From a virus: a stretch of 64,000 bases of DNA. A program made the translations under genes and the position numbers. Positions 46,757 through 60,200 of this stretch are shown piece by piece. The stretch is taken from IMG/VR virus record IMGVR_UViG_3300034374_004935, positions 1 through 64,000 of that record; one strand, 5' to 3'. How positions within the stretch are numbered: position 1 is the first letter of the stretch; each line of letters begins with the position of its first letter. The notes under the pieces are model-generated. The model had not been told where the DNA came from. It saw nothing but the letters and a program-made list of their open reading frames with translations, and did not search any database.

Positions 46757-46777
46757 TTTGTTTTAAGTAAAAAATTT
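46757..46777 (+). repeat. 21-base repeat, copy 2
   Basis: Identical on the + strand to 26,755-26,775 (TTTGTTTTAAGTAAAAAATT plus T). Here it lies in the 60-base gap between two leftward genes, antisense to them, so its orientation relative to genes differs from copy 1. A regulatory site or chance AT-rich match are both possible. Confidence 0.5.
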
Positions 46778-46779
46778 GC

Positions 46780-49700
46780 CTAGTTCCACCCATTATACAT
46801 GTCTTGTTCATTTTCTAGCTCTTCTATACCTTGTAATAGAATCTCCTCTCTTTCTCCTTCTGTATAAGCATCCCAATTTCTAACAGGAGACGGTCCTAAA
46901 GTTTGCTTTAACCATTTTATAAGAGAGTATTGCTTTTCAGGGTCATTAGAAAGAACGTTAGCAAAGAATCCATCACCTACTAATTGCTTGTAGAATTTGT
47001 TTTTCTCTCCAGGATATTGAAATTCATATATATTTTTCCATCCAAAAGGTATTTTCTTTTGAGCCCATTTAGATCTTCTAGATTGCCCTTCGTAAGGTCC
47101 ACTTTCAATTGCTGTACCATCAAATAAATCTGTAAGGTCTGTCCAACCTTTAAGCATTTTTGTACCTACCACAGGCTCATCTATAAGGTCTGTAAGAGTT
47201 GCAGGACTCCAAGGAGCTGACTGTTCCATTAATACCCTGTTCATGATTAATGAAGTAAATTGTATAACAAATTGATCTTCATCATCTTCGTCTGCAAACT
47301 TCTGTGCTAATCCTGCTAAGAACGAGACTAGTATTGCAGCAAACATATCTATTACAGATTTTTTAACTCCTCTTCTTTGTGCTTTAGTCATTCCGTCATA
47401 CACAGAATGTGCTGCCATAAGATCTCCTCCTTTCATAGCTTTAAAAACACTAGGAAGATATTGTCCAAAAAATGCTCTATAGTGTCCTATTTCTTCTTCA
47501 CCTGTTATCCAACTTGTTTTTTGAGTCTGCATCTTAGCATCGATTAAGTTAACGAACCAACCACGGTGCATTAAAAGGAAGTCTCCTGCAGAAGTTCTTG
47601 CTAGCTTACCTTTATCAGTAGCTCCTAGTAAACCGTCTATATTATTACTAACATATTCTATCTTACCCTTTACTGCATTTAATAGTCCATCATTAATGTA
47701 CTGTTTCATGCCTTTTTTTATCCTCAATTGATTGTTAACAACTTCATAAGCATTGTATAGACTTTTTTCTCTAAGAGCTTCCCATTCTTTTTGTACAGAT
47801 TTCTCATGGGCTTTGTCGGCTTTTCTAGATTTTCCGTATTCTATTCCTTTTTTAGTAGCTGTTTTTCTTAAGAATTGTTCTTTAGTAATAAAATTGCCAT
47901 CGTATAATCTGTAGTTATCATATACTCCTAAAGAGATTCTAGATTTTAATCCGTAATCTCCTGTAGCATATGTAACATACATTAAATCTCCGCTAGCTAA
48001 TTTTTTTGTTAACCTAGATTTATCTGTCTCATATAACATAGAATCTAAACTAACAACTCCCATATCCTGGTTAAGAAGATGCATCTTGCTACTTTGTTTA
48101 TTAGACCCTATTTCTCCTATAACAGTTCCTATTTCTTTTAAGAATTCTATTCTTGACCAATTTTTACTTTCAGCAGTAATATATAAACCAGTAGAACCTT
48201 CTATAATAGAATCGATAGATCCTTTAATGTAACCTGCTAAAGATGTAGGCACATTAAATGCAAGGTTATTGTTTCTAATATATGAAGCTATACCTGATGT
48301 TAGTTTTGTAATACTTACAGTTTTATTTGTGCCTGGTATAGTATACTCAGCAGTCTGCCTTTGTTGACCATAAACTAAACTGTCAATCATTTCTTTAACA
48401 GTAGCGTATTCCATACTTGCTTCAGATGCTACCTTTTCTTTTATGTTTCCTCTTCTAACACTATAGTATTCTTTATCTTTTAAAGAAAATAGTATGTTGT
48501 TTACATCAGGAGAAATTTTTGTCATCTGATAAAAATTCTCTGCCATCTCTGCAAACATTACAAAAGCTCTTCCGAAATCAGTAGTTAATTTAGAAGGGTC
48601 ATCTAATTCTCTTGTAAAGTAAATTGGAACTGTTTCTTTATCAAGTTCTCTTAACTCACCGAATTGAGTATCATCTTGTTCAATCATTACTCCTTCTCTA
48701 GCAACTTCTTTTATTCTAGTAAGAATATTTCCGTCTGCTCTAAATAATCTATCTAAAGTACTCTTCATCATAGAAGGACGCATGTAAAGCAACTGATCCG
48801 TTTGAAATCCTGCAGGTAATTTTGCAAGAGCTTCTCTTTTTACTCTCATCAAAGTTTCATAATGAAGTCTGAATTTCTCATCTTTCATTAATTTTGCAAA
48901 ATTCTTATTCTTATAACTATCGTTAGGAACTTGTTTATACTCTTGTCTGATATAATATCCTTGTTTTTTTTTCTCAGCTATATCACTTTCATTTACCCAA
49001 ATAGGATCTCTATTTGAATTTCTAAGTTTCATTAATACTTGAGTAGTTAAATTGCCTTCTTCATTTATTATATCTTTTTTAGCATCTACTTTAATACTAA
49101 CAGCATTTTTAATATACCAACCTTCCCACATCTTAGCATATGCGGCAGCTTGTTCTGCTGTAAAGAAATTTTTATTTATTAAACTAGGATCTCCTTCTCC
49201 AGTTTCTGGGTCTACGTAACCTAATTTCTCAGCTACTTTTTTTCTAAACTTTTCTCTTTCTTTATAAAATTTAGAATAGTTATAATCTGCTACCATATAA
49301 TGGGTAGGCTTATTGCCGTCCATCTCTATGAGATCTTCTTGTTTATATTTACTTAAGAATAAAGTCTGGGAAGCTAATACATCTCTAGCAGTACTTACGG
49401 CAAATCTTTTAACATTATTATAAGCATCATAAATAAATTTATGTACTGATCTAATAACAGCTGACTTAGCATTTTTAAAGTTACCTGTATAATATTTAAA
49501 CCAATCAAAGAATTTTGTTTGCATAGCTTCAAAAGCACTCTCTTCATCAAAATCTTTATCTATAACTTCACCATCAGGTGTTCTATTTATTTCTCTAAAC
49601 TTTTCTTTATTTTTTTCTAATCTTAAAGGTTTTAATCTGGTTCTAGATTTAGTTATTAAATCTCTTAAACTAGCTACTGCTTCCTCTATATCTGCTCCTT

Positions 49701-51249
49701 CTTCTCTAGTAACAGTAGATACTCTTACATCTTCTATCAAAGTATTGATAAGAGAATTATAACTATCTAAGAATAGCTCATAATTATATAATGTTCGTCC
49801 ACCTAAAGTAACGTCTCCTCTTTCTGCAGAATCTAATACTTTAAATATTTCATATACTTCTTCTTTAGAAGAGTAAATCCATTTAGTAATACCAGTATTA
49901 TACCTAGCATTTTCAAGGTCTCTTTGTAGACCTTCTATCTCAGCTGTAACTGCAGCAATTGCTTTTTTACTTTTCTGACTTCTAGTATCTCTTTGAGCTT
50001 CTTTAAGTCTTTGTTTCTTCTTTAAAAGCTGCTGCTCTACTTTTTTAAGAAACTTTTCTTTTTCAGTCAGTTTCCTTTCATCGCTTCTTTTTTCTTTTTG
50101 ATATTTAATATCATCTTTTGTAAAAGGTCTTTTGCCTTCGTGTTTCTTCAGCTGTTTATAGGACTCAAACTTTTCATATTTTCCTACTTGCTCTTGATTT
50201 AATATATCTCTAGCCAAAGGAATAACAACATTTTCTATATCATTTCTACCTGCACTATCTATTCCTAGAGCCCAATCTAACCAGGCAGTAAAATCTTGCC
50301 ATACTTTCTTAAGACTTTGCCAGAATCCTGATACATCTTCTTCAATAAATTGATCAGTCTGTTTAAACTGATTAACTATTTCAGCTGCTAATATCTTACC
50401 TAAAGCTTCTTTTCTAAAGTCTTCTTCATTCTCATAGATATCTTTATACTCTTCTTTTACTTGTGCGTAAGTCTCAGTCTCTGTGACTTGTTCTAAAGCT
50501 TGTTTTATAGTAGTAGGACCTAAAATATAATTAGCCTCCCCTTGGCTCATCAACTGCATCTCAATAGCAAAGTGAGCGACTTCTTCTGCAAGAGTATCTA
50601 TCTTAGCTCCATCAGCAATAGCGATAAGAGAATTCATAAAGTCAGCAACTCCTAAAGCATTTTCTTCAAATCTATTAGGGAATTTTTCCATCACAGATTT
50701 TAAAGACTCTATAGCTACTCCATGTTTTCTTGCCCAAGCTCCTAATATTCTATCTAATTTAGCATTTGCTTTTTCAGTATTCTTAACACTCATTTGTCTA
50801 AACATACCGTTAGCATATGGTGAGTAGTAAGTATCTTCTTTCTGGGCTACATTAGCATTTTTATAACCTGCTATATAATAAGTGCCATCAAACTTTTCTT
50901 TAAGTCTCCAAGGCTGATCCCCTATTCTATCAGAAATTTGTCTAAGCTTAGTATTAATTCTTCTGACATCATTTTCTGATAAATCTTTTTGATATACTTC
51001 ATTAAAGAATATATCACGAGCTTCTTTTATAACAGCTCTAGCTCTAGAAGGACCTCCTTGATATAATACTTGTTTTTCTTGAGTATTTTGTATAGAAGTT
51101 AGACCTATTTGTTCTATAGTAGGAAAATCTTCTGTATTATTTTGTTCCATCCATATACCAACTTTAGCAGCTACTATAAGAGGATTTACTTCTGTATCTA
51201 GTAACAGCTGTTTAAATTCAGGATGAGATTTATTTATACATTTACTCAT
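46780..51249 (-). CDS. Giant virion-associated protein, 1,489 residues
   Basis: This 1,489-residue protein directly follows the RNA polymerase gene, whose stop overlaps its ATG by one base. The N-terminus (MSKCINKSHPEFKQLLLDTE) is ordered. Around residue 225 the segment TLAEEVAHFAIE looks like a decayed HExxH site. Residues 375-430 are a Lys/Glu-rich coiled coil. A hydrophobic stretch near 1,310 (IDMFAAILVSFLAGLAQ) could insert into membrane. In crAss-like phages, large proteins beside the polymerase are packaged with the genome and injected. Function beyond that is unknown. Confidence 0.75.
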   Translation of the reverse strand: MSKCINKSHPEFKQLLLDTEVNPLIVAAKVGIWMEQNNTEDFPTIEQIGLTSIQNTQEKQVLYQGGPSRARAVIKEARDIFFNEVYQKDLSENDVRRINTKLRQISDRIGDQPWRLKEKFDGTYYIAGYKNANVAQKEDTYYSPYANGMFRQMSVKNTEKANAKLDRILGAWARKHGVAIESLKSVMEKFPNRFEENALGVADFMNSLIAIADGAKIDTLAEEVAHFAIEMQLMSQGEANYILGPTTIKQALEQVTETETYAQVKEEYKDIYENEEDFRKEALGKILAAEIVNQFKQTDQFIEEDVSGFWQSLKKVWQDFTAWLDWALGIDSAGRNDIENVVIPLARDILNQEQVGKYEKFESYKQLKKHEGKRPFTKDDIKYQKEKRSDERKLTEKEKFLKKVEQQLLKKKQRLKEAQRDTRSQKSKKAIAAVTAEIEGLQRDLENARYNTGITKWIYSSKEEVYEIFKVLDSAERGDVTLGGRTLYNYELFLDSYNSLINTLIEDVRVSTVTREEGADIEEAVASLRDLITKSRTRLKPLRLEKNKEKFREINRTPDGEVIDKDFDEESAFEAMQTKFFDWFKYYTGNFKNAKSAVIRSVHKFIYDAYNNVKRFAVSTARDVLASQTLFLSKYKQEDLIEMDGNKPTHYMVADYNYSKFYKEREKFRKKVAEKLGYVDPETGEGDPSLINKNFFTAEQAAAYAKMWEGWYIKNAVSIKVDAKKDIINEEGNLTTQVLMKLRNSNRDPIWVNESDIAEKKKQGYYIRQEYKQVPNDSYKNKNFAKLMKDEKFRLHYETLMRVKREALAKLPAGFQTDQLLYMRPSMMKSTLDRLFRADGNILTRIKEVAREGVMIEQDDTQFGELRELDKETVPIYFTRELDDPSKLTTDFGRAFVMFAEMAENFYQMTKISPDVNNILFSLKDKEYYSVRRGNIKEKVASEASMEYATVKEMIDSLVYGQQRQTAEYTIPGTNKTVSITKLTSGIASYIRNNNLAFNVPTSLAGYIKGSIDSIIEGSTGLYITAESKNWSRIEFLKEIGTVIGEIGSNKQSSKMHLLNQDMGVVSLDSMLYETDKSRLTKKLASGDLMYVTYATGDYGLKSRISLGVYDNYRLYDGNFITKEQFLRKTATKKGIEYGKSRKADKAHEKSVQKEWEALREKSLYNAYEVVNNQLRIKKGMKQYINDGLLNAVKGKIEYVSNNIDGLLGATDKGKLARTSAGDFLLMHRGWFVNLIDAKMQTQKTSWITGEEEIGHYRAFFGQYLPSVFKAMKGGDLMAAHSVYDGMTKAQRRGVKKSVIDMFAAILVSFLAGLAQKFADEDDEDQFVIQFTSLIMNRVLMEQSAPWSPATLTDLIDEPVVGTKMLKGWTDLTDLFDGTAIESGPYEGQSRRSKWAQKKIPFGWKNIYEFQYPGEKNKFYKQLVGDGFFANVLSNDPEKQYSLIKWLKQTLGPSPVRNWDAYTEGEREEILLQGIEELENEQDMYNGWN

Positions 51250-54200
51250 TAGTTACATTTTATAACATTATATTTTTCTTCAGGAGAAAGAGTGTCCCAT
51301 TCTTGTTGAGTCATTATATCTCTAGTAGATGTACCGTTAGCAGTTTTTATTCCATAAAGATAATTAGTTATACTTGGACCATTTTGATATATCTCTTCTA
51401 CTATATAATTTTGGTTATCTCTTAACCATTTATCTCCTTCACTTATCTGTTCTCTTTCACGCTGTATCGTTTCTCTGTAATCCTTAGTTACATTTTCTAC
51501 TATTGCGTTTATAAGTTCCATAGATTCTTCGTAAATTTCTTCTCCTCTACCTTTTTTAGGTACTTCATAAAATATCGAAGTTAACCAATCTATAAATTTT
51601 TGCCAAATACTTTTTGATTCTTGTGGAGCTCTTAAGCTTTTAACATGATTTGCAAAGTCAGGATTAGTAAAAATTTCTGCTACAAATTCAAATTCATCTG
51701 TAAAACCGTAAAGATCTTGCTTCGGAGATTCACTCTTTTTATCTAAATTTTTTGCTTCCTTAAATAAATTTGTTAGCTCAGTATTCTTTTGTCTTAACTC
51801 TTTGTCTATAATATCTTGAGTAACTCTTTTACCATCTTTTACAGTAGTTTGTTTTCCTTTAACAACTAAATCAATAGTAAAAGCATGGGTTACTTCATGG
51901 AGGAAAGCATATAAATAAAATGCTCCACTATCTACTTGTCGTATTGTTTCTTCATTTAAATATATTGTGTCATTATAGTAGAACATGTAAGTACCTCTAC
52001 CTCTTGTTTGCTCTGCCCACTCTTCATTATTTAAAAATTTAACTTCAAAATTAACTCTTCCTAGTTTAGTAACTAGCTGTGATATATTAGAGTCTTTTTC
52101 TAGATAAGGCCAAAAAGCTCTGAGTACATCTTGACTGCCTTTAATTTTTTCTGGATCAAAAAAGCTTCTATCAAAATTCACAGCTAATTGTTCCCAAGAA
52201 ACACTATCATGATAATTGTCTACAAGCGTCTCTGAGATACCTGAAACCTTTAGCTTAAACATTTCGTAAAGTTCTTTAACCACTGGGTCATTTTCAGGAG
52301 TCTTATCTACAAACTTTTGCTCCATATTCTTAGCATTGAATATTTGGAATTTCCCATTCTTAATCTCTGCTATAAACTCAGCATCTTTATACTGAAGTCT
52401 ATACATTTCTGTATCGGTAGAAAGATCTACTGGAGCTGTTTTCTTTGTTAAATCTACTTTAGGTTTAATTGTACTCGGTACTTCTCCCTCTGCTGATTTA
52501 ATATTTTGTGTGATTTCATTATCGACTGCTTGGTCTGCTAATCTTTGAGCTTCTGTTTTGCCGTCTTTTATAGTGTCTGGTGCAGGAGATACAGAGTTTT
52601 CTATTGCTCCTAATGCATTAAATTCTAAAGCGACATTACTAATCCCTAAATTAGGTACTCTATTATATTTATAAACAACAATTTCTTGGTTATTACTATT
52701 GTATTCTATAATTGTATCTGTTAATTTATAGATAGAAGTTGCATAATGATTATTTATTTTAGTATCATATGCTTTTATATACGGTACAGGTTCGTCGAAT
52801 CTGTCTCTAAGATTAGTTGTAGCATAATTACCTATGACAACTAAATTGCCTTTTAAGTCTTTTATTATATTAGCATCTGCTTCGTAGAAAGTTGATGTAA
52901 TTCTTCCTGTAGGAGTCAGGTAATTCCCAGCATCTTCTTCTGATAATGTTCTATCTATTTTAGCAGTAGGAATAAAATTATGACGATTAGAATAGTTACG
53001 AATAAATTGTTCTATAAATCTTCCATTATACTCAGAATCATAATTCTCTACCATTAATCTTTTCTGAAGAAGTTCGTTCATAGTAAGCTGTCCTCCTCCA
53101 TCTTGTATCATTAAGTCTGGTTGAGTAGACTGATACTCATTAGTAAAGAACATGACGGGAATAACATTAGCAAATGTATAAGGACCGAAATTAAATCCGT
53201 TAGCAAAGAACGAATACTTTATTAATTTTTTTGCTATCTCTCTAATTTCAGGATCAGGGTCTAATAACATTCTTTCCCAAGAATCTGATAATGCTTCTAT
53301 ATCTTCAGCAAACTTTCCTGTTTGATAGAATTGAATTCTGCTAATAGGAGAAGTTAAATCTGGACGTACTATATGAAGTTGGTCCATTAATGGTTTAAAT
53401 GGAGAATTCTCAGGTAAGTTTCTTTTAAACGTTAAAAATTCTCCAGGGAATTTCTTTAATATATCGTCTATCTGATCGTGGTGGAAAAACTTAAATTCAC
53501 TAGCAATGTAATTTAAATAGTTACTATTAATTAATTGCGCTTCTTCTTCTCTTAAAACTCCTGTACCTTTAAACTCAGTAAACTTTTCTTTAATTAATCC
53601 TAAAGGAGAGAACTTAGTTTCTGTAGGATTATTTTCATTTATATTACCAATAGTTGGAAACACCTTTTCGTAAATACCAATAGGCTTATATAAACCGTAT
53701 GTTGTAAATGCGGGGCTTTGTTTTTGTTTAGGATTTTTATATAAGAAAATTTCTTCTAAACCTGATATTTTATTAGCTCCTCTTTGATTGTCTACTAATA
53801 TTCTTGTTTGATTGTTTAAGAATACATAGTCAGCTGCACCAGTAGATCCGTAAGCAGTAACAGAATCTGTTTTAGAAGCTCGTATTCCTCTAGATAATTC
53901 TTCTGCTATAGTATCTAATTCTTCAAATAAAGCAAGTGCTGCTTTTTGGATAAAAGCATTTTTAACACCTTTCTTACCACTTAGAGTTTTTTCTAACATC
54001 TCAGTAGTTAAGTCTTTTATATTTACTGGTTTCACAGTAGTTCCACTAGGAATCTGTTCTTGAAGATTAGCTATAATCTCTTTCTTTATTTGAGAAACAA
54101 GATTTTGTTTACTCATAGACCCTTGTTCATTTTGAACTCTATTTGTTAGTTCTAATATTGCAGGCTGATTTAGTAAAGCAAACATAAAGGCTTCGTCGAC

Positions 54201-57200
54201 ACCAAGTCTATCTGCAAGTGCTACTACATTAGCAGTAAACATGTTGAAGTTTAAGAATGCTGAAATAGGTTCTTTCGCATTATCCACAACAGCTGCTAAT
54301 TTAGTCGCAAGTATTCTTGAAATTCTTTTACCAGTTCTACTTCTAATTTGATTTAATGCTTGATAAGTTTGTTTATTAAATTCTAATTGGTCTACTAATT
54401 TAAGATTTGTATACTGAGCTTTAGCATGGTGAGTATTATGATTCGCCATAATACCAATAAGATCGTTACCGTCCATGTTACGTCGGAATAACTCTAATTG
54501 AGTAGAAGGATAAGCAATGTTAAAGTCGGCATCATCATCTAGTTTATCTGCAGCTGCTAATAATTCTTTTCCTTTTAAATTAGCTTCTTTAGTTTTGCCT
54601 GCTTTTAATAATCTAATTCTAGCACCTGCATATTTTAAAGAATCAAAGTTACCTGGATTAATAATTGCAGCAGCAGTATTTCTATTTTCTAGAATAGACT
54701 TCATAATATTTATTTTCATATTATCTCTAGCTGCTCTAGTATTGTAACTTGATATATTTATGCCAAGATTTTTAGCATCAAGAAGTGCACTAGCTATTAC
54801 ATCAATAATTACATTTTTACCTTCTTCTGCTTCTTGAAGCGCTATACTTTTTTCAACAAGCTCTTCGTCCCATTCTTGTCCATTTAAAATATTATAAAAA
54901 GAATCGATTGTTTCTTGAAGTTCTTTTTTTAGAGCTTTAGCATCTTCAGTATTTAATTGTTTAGACTTTTTTAATTCTCTTTCACTTTCTCTAATTTCTC
55001 TTTTAATATCTGAAAGGCTACGATTTTTATCTTTTGTGGCTAGAGCTACTTCTTGTATTGAAGTTTCTACTCTTTTTAAAAACTCTTCTCTTTCTTTTTC
55101 ATTTTTTATAGTATCCTCTGCAAATTTTTTAATTAATATTTTATTTCTATAAATATTTTCAGCAAGATCATTTGCTTGTTCTTGGTTATCTATAGTACTG
55201 TAGTATTGAGTTATTTTGGGAATATTATCTATAACTCTAAAATGTTTAGATAAGAAATACAATTTATCAATATCGAAGTCAAGACCTGCAATAGTAGTTA
55301 CTTCAGGAGGCATTATAATAGTATTAGCCATAGACGGAGGAGTAAATCCTATAATTCTAATATTAAACATAGAGTATTTATCTTCCGTCGGAATCCTGTT
55401 AGCTATAATTTCTAATAGCTCAGAAGCATACATGTTTATGTATTCAAAGTCAACTTCTCCGTCTTTAGTAGGAAAAAATTTCTTTGATGTATGAGGCATT
55501 AATACTTCCCAAATAATTTTACCATCTTCAATTTTTAATTTAGGATGGTATCTTTCTCCTACAAGATCTGCATCTTCTTCTCTTTGAAGAGTACTTACAC
55601 CGTAAGAAGGCGTGTTAATTACCCCTCCCCCTTTAATTTTTTGTTTAACTACATTGTTTTTAAAGATAGAATGCAAAAGAGTTTCTGTTTGATATAAAAT
55701 TCTAGGATGGAATAAAGGCAAAGCTGTAGTAATTGTTTTTTTTGATCCTAATGATGCATCATTAACAGTGACTTCTACTGGAGAAATAGCTTGAAGATAT
55801 TGGTCTCCCATATTTCTTTCAACAGCATGTTCTCTTAATAAAGGAATCAGCTTTACATAATTAAGAGTACCGTCAGGATTTACCATATCTTTTTCTAATG
55901 ACTCGAAAGATTCTTTTAAGTCGTCGAAAATAATATCTTGATATAATGAAACTACTTCATATCCTTTTAATGAAGTTCTAGTATCGCCTATAAATAAATC
56001 ATAATCCTGGTCCATTGCTATATCACCAGTAATAAGAGTTCTTAGCTGTGATCCAAAATTACTTCTTTCATCAATATGGTGAGCAGGAGTTTCTTGCTGT
56101 TTTCTGTAATCAGATATATCTAAATTAAATACTTTAACACTATCATATCCTACAGAAGGTATGTAGCTTCCGTCAGCTTGCTTTTCATAGTGAGTAAACC
56201 TACTATCTTTTCCATTTGTTATTCCTCCTACTTTAACAGCTGATTCAAAAAGAGCTACTTCATATGCGCCTCTTTCCATATCTTCATATATTGCAGCAAG
56301 TTTAGGATAAACTAGATTACCTTGCTTATCTTTTTTAAGAGCAAAAGATTTAGTAAGTACTGTTTCAGAGTTCTTAATCTGCATAGGAACTCTTACACCA
56401 TCAACATACATTTGTGTAAATGTAAATGGTTTTAATGGAGATGCAGGAGGATCTATAATTCTTAAATCTTCTATAGTTTCTTTTCCTTTTTTAATTCTAT
56501 CATAGGCTTTATCATGGGCTTCTCCCCACTCTCCTAAACCTTTTAATATTTTTTTACGGAAATCTAAAGATACAAAAGTACCACCATCTGATTCATTATT
56601 TTGATCTCCTACTTTTTTAGCATTAGCCTTTTCTTTCCACATTATTTTCAATGCTTCTTTTTCTACAGGAGTCATATTAGACTTATCAATAATATCATTG
56701 ATATGTTTTAGATTTTCTTTAGAGGTAGGAACCATCGAGTCTTCTAAAATAATAGCGCTATAACTTCCTGTTAAAGTAGTGTATGTACCAGGACTAAAGA
56801 TTTGCTTAAAACGTTTTTGATAATCTGTAGTACCTTTATAAAAACTAGGATCTCCTGCAAATAAAACATTTGTTTGAGCATTATAATAAAAAGTATTCAT
56901 AAGGTAATCTATAAATACTTCGTTTTGTGCTTGAGTAGTTTCTAGACTTTTGTCTAAAATATTAGGATTAAATGTCATTAATCCTTCTGCTGTTTTTCCT
57001 TCAACAATTCCTGATTCTTTATATTTAAGATATTGTTGTCTAAAGAAAGTATCTTTTTCTAAATTAAACTCAAAGAATTTTTGAATTTCTTTTTTAATAC
57101 CTTGTTTAGTTTTAAGATTTTTAGCAGGAACTTTATTTAAAAAAGTAAGTAATTGAAAGTTCTTTCCTCTTTTTACATAGTTCTTATTTAATAATAATGG

Positions 57201-60200
57201 ATGAGGAACAGCATCTTTATTTTCTTTCTTTTCTTTTTTATACTGTTCTTCCAAGCCTTTGATAAACTTCATTCTTTCCATTTCTGCGATAGCAGTATCT
57301 GTAAGTTTATCTATAATTTCATCTTTACTAAGTCTCTTTACTTTTAAATAATGGGCAGTAGGAGAGTTTGAAGGTATACCTAATTTAATACCCACATTAC
57401 CTTGTTGGTATTCTCTTTTACCTCTTCTATAATATAAACCAAAAGAAGTTGCTTCTAATTCTATATCAGACATCTTACCATAAGTAACAGCTTTGTTTTG
57501 TCCTTTTCTAGTAAGTCCGTCTAATATAATAGATTTAAGATTATTTCTTAAACCGTCGTCATTTTTTAAATCTTGTAAGAAAGGCAAGTTACTTACTAAT
57601 AAATCATTTCCTGCTACATTATCTATAAGCTTCTGAAGACTATCTTCATCTTTAACTTCTTCTAACATTTTATTAATCTGTCCTGAAAGAATAATGTTAT
57701 ACTTAGTTTTACCTCCTATACCTCTAAAACTAGAAACTAATTCGGTGTCTAGTGCAGGCTCTATAGCTTCTGCTAATTGTTGTACTAAACTTTTTCCTGA
57801 AGCTTTACTTTTTCCGTACTGAATATCTGTTTCAGGAGTTAGTTTAGTAAATGGATTAACTCTTGCTTTTGCGTCTCTTTTATATTTAGGAGTCTTAACT
57901 GTTCTTTTCTTTCCGTCTTCGCCAACAACAGTTCGACTTTCCATCGCTGTTCTATCTGTTCCAACTAGTTTTTTACCTACCTCTTGGAGAACACGTAATA
58001 GATTTCCAATCTTTCCTCTTTTATATAAGAATTTTGCTCCTCCACTATTATAGATTTTATCTAATTGTTCAGGAGTTAAGAAAAGATTTACAGTAGCTAA
58101 GTGATCAGAAAGTAGTTTAAAGAATTTTCCGTTTTCAAAAAAGTCTACACTTTTTTCAGCTACTTTTTCATCAGCACTAACATCATTTTGTCTATATAAA
58201 AAATCTAATTTTAGTAAACCATCTAAGAAAGCTTTGGCTTTAGCTGCGTCTATATTATCTGTCCAAAGAGCATCTTGTTTACCTACTTTATATAATGAGT
58301 TAGTACTAGATAAGAAGTTAGCTATAAGATCTTCTGAAATAATATCTTTGATAGTTTTAGAGTTAGAACTAAATACTCTAAATTCTCCATTTACTTCATA
58401 GACACTTTCAAACTCTGCAAAGTTTTTACTAGCAAAATTGGCAAAGAACAATGTTCTTAGTCTTGGATTCTGAGCAAATAAATCTATAACATCTTGTTTC
58501 CAAGGTTTATTTAGAGTAGCTAGTTTTGCGTCAAAGTTTTCTAAAGTATAACTATTAGCTACTTTAGATACTAAAGCAGCAAATACTACATTAGAATCTT
58601 CTACATCTTGAATACCAAAAGGAGAAATTGCTTTTGAACCATCAGAATTATATTTAGGAATATTAGCAAAGAAACTAATAAGCTGTTGCTTCATTCCCTG
58701 CTTAGGATTTCTTTCAATACTATTTATCTGTGCTACTCTATCTGGAGTATCTTCTCCTTCTTCAATAGCATTTATATAATCTTGTTCTGTAACTTGACCG
58801 TTAGTGCCTTCTTGAGGAGATCTACTCTCTGCTTCAAATCCTCCATAACTAATTTCAATACCTTCATTACTTTTTAAGAATCTATTAAACTGTTCTAATA
58901 AATCAGAAGACTTCATAAATTCTATTCTACCTTTTGGATTCTTCCTAACAATCTTTTGATTATTAGTTATGATTTTATAGAACTTACTAAAGTGATGAAT
59001 TAAGTTTTTAAACTTAGCAACTTTTTTAGTATCTCCAGCTGCCTCTGCTTGTGCAAGAAGTTGTTTTGCGACTGCTATATCTCGAACAACATCAGTAATA
59101 GCATTACTAAATATAATATGAGGACCTGAGTTCTTAGACTTCTTACCTACTAAATTTATTATTTCAGGTACAGATAATTTATTTTCTGGGTCTAATTGTT
59201 GGCGGAATCCTTCAATGGCTTTTTTAATCTTACTGTTAAAATATCTTAACGCCCATTTTTTCTCAACTGGATTTATATACTTTCTGTTAGGAGCAGTAGT
59301 TCTTACAGATTGTCCGATAGATTGTCTAATAGATCTTTTTAATACAGTGTTTTTAAATTTTATAGAATCCGCATACACTCCTAAGTTTATATTCTCAAAT
59401 AAGTTATCTATGTTTAGAACTTTATTCTTTTTAAAGAAAACTCGTAACATTCTAGAAAGACCTTTAAAAAAAGCATTAGTCTCTTTAAAATTTTCTTTAC
59501 CTGCTAATATATCTTTAGTTTTTTGTTGCCCCGTTCTTTTATCTTCAGGGACAGGTTGCTTGCTTACAGGCTTAAGCTTATCAACTTCTTGGCTTTGTTC
59601 ATAAGCCATAAACTTATCTGCTAAGAATTCTTCTAACTCAATAAAAGTAGGTCTAACATATTGAACTTCTTTAGTACCGTCTTCTAGAGTAACTTCTTTT
59701 CTTGTTAAAGGAATCTCTTCTTGATACTTATAAAAGATCTCATTTAAGATTTTAACTCTTTGTTCTATAGGCAGAACTAAATTAAAAATAACATGAAATG
59801 CTTCGTGAGCTTCTGTTCCTGCTGGAGCTAACTCTGATATTAATACTGCAGCAGTAGTAAATAATCCATATAACTCATCTCCGTTTTTTAATGCTTGTTG
59901 CAGCATCTCAAAAGATTCTTTAGGAAGGTAGTGGCGTAAAGAATCAAAATCTTTAATGACTCTAACAGTGCCTTTCTTTCCTGACTGTCTTTTAAAAGAC
60001 TCTCCTAATATTCTTTTAAGAGTTTCTAATCCTTGTTCTCTAGCTTTCTTAGCATCTTCTTTAGCAAGTTCAGGGTCCATCTTAGGGCCCATTTTTGTTT
60101 TAAGATTACTATCTCCAAAAGGATCTCCTATTATATCATCGCTAGAAGATACATCAGTATCTATATCGTCACCAGTCTCTGATTCTGAATCAAGAAGAGT

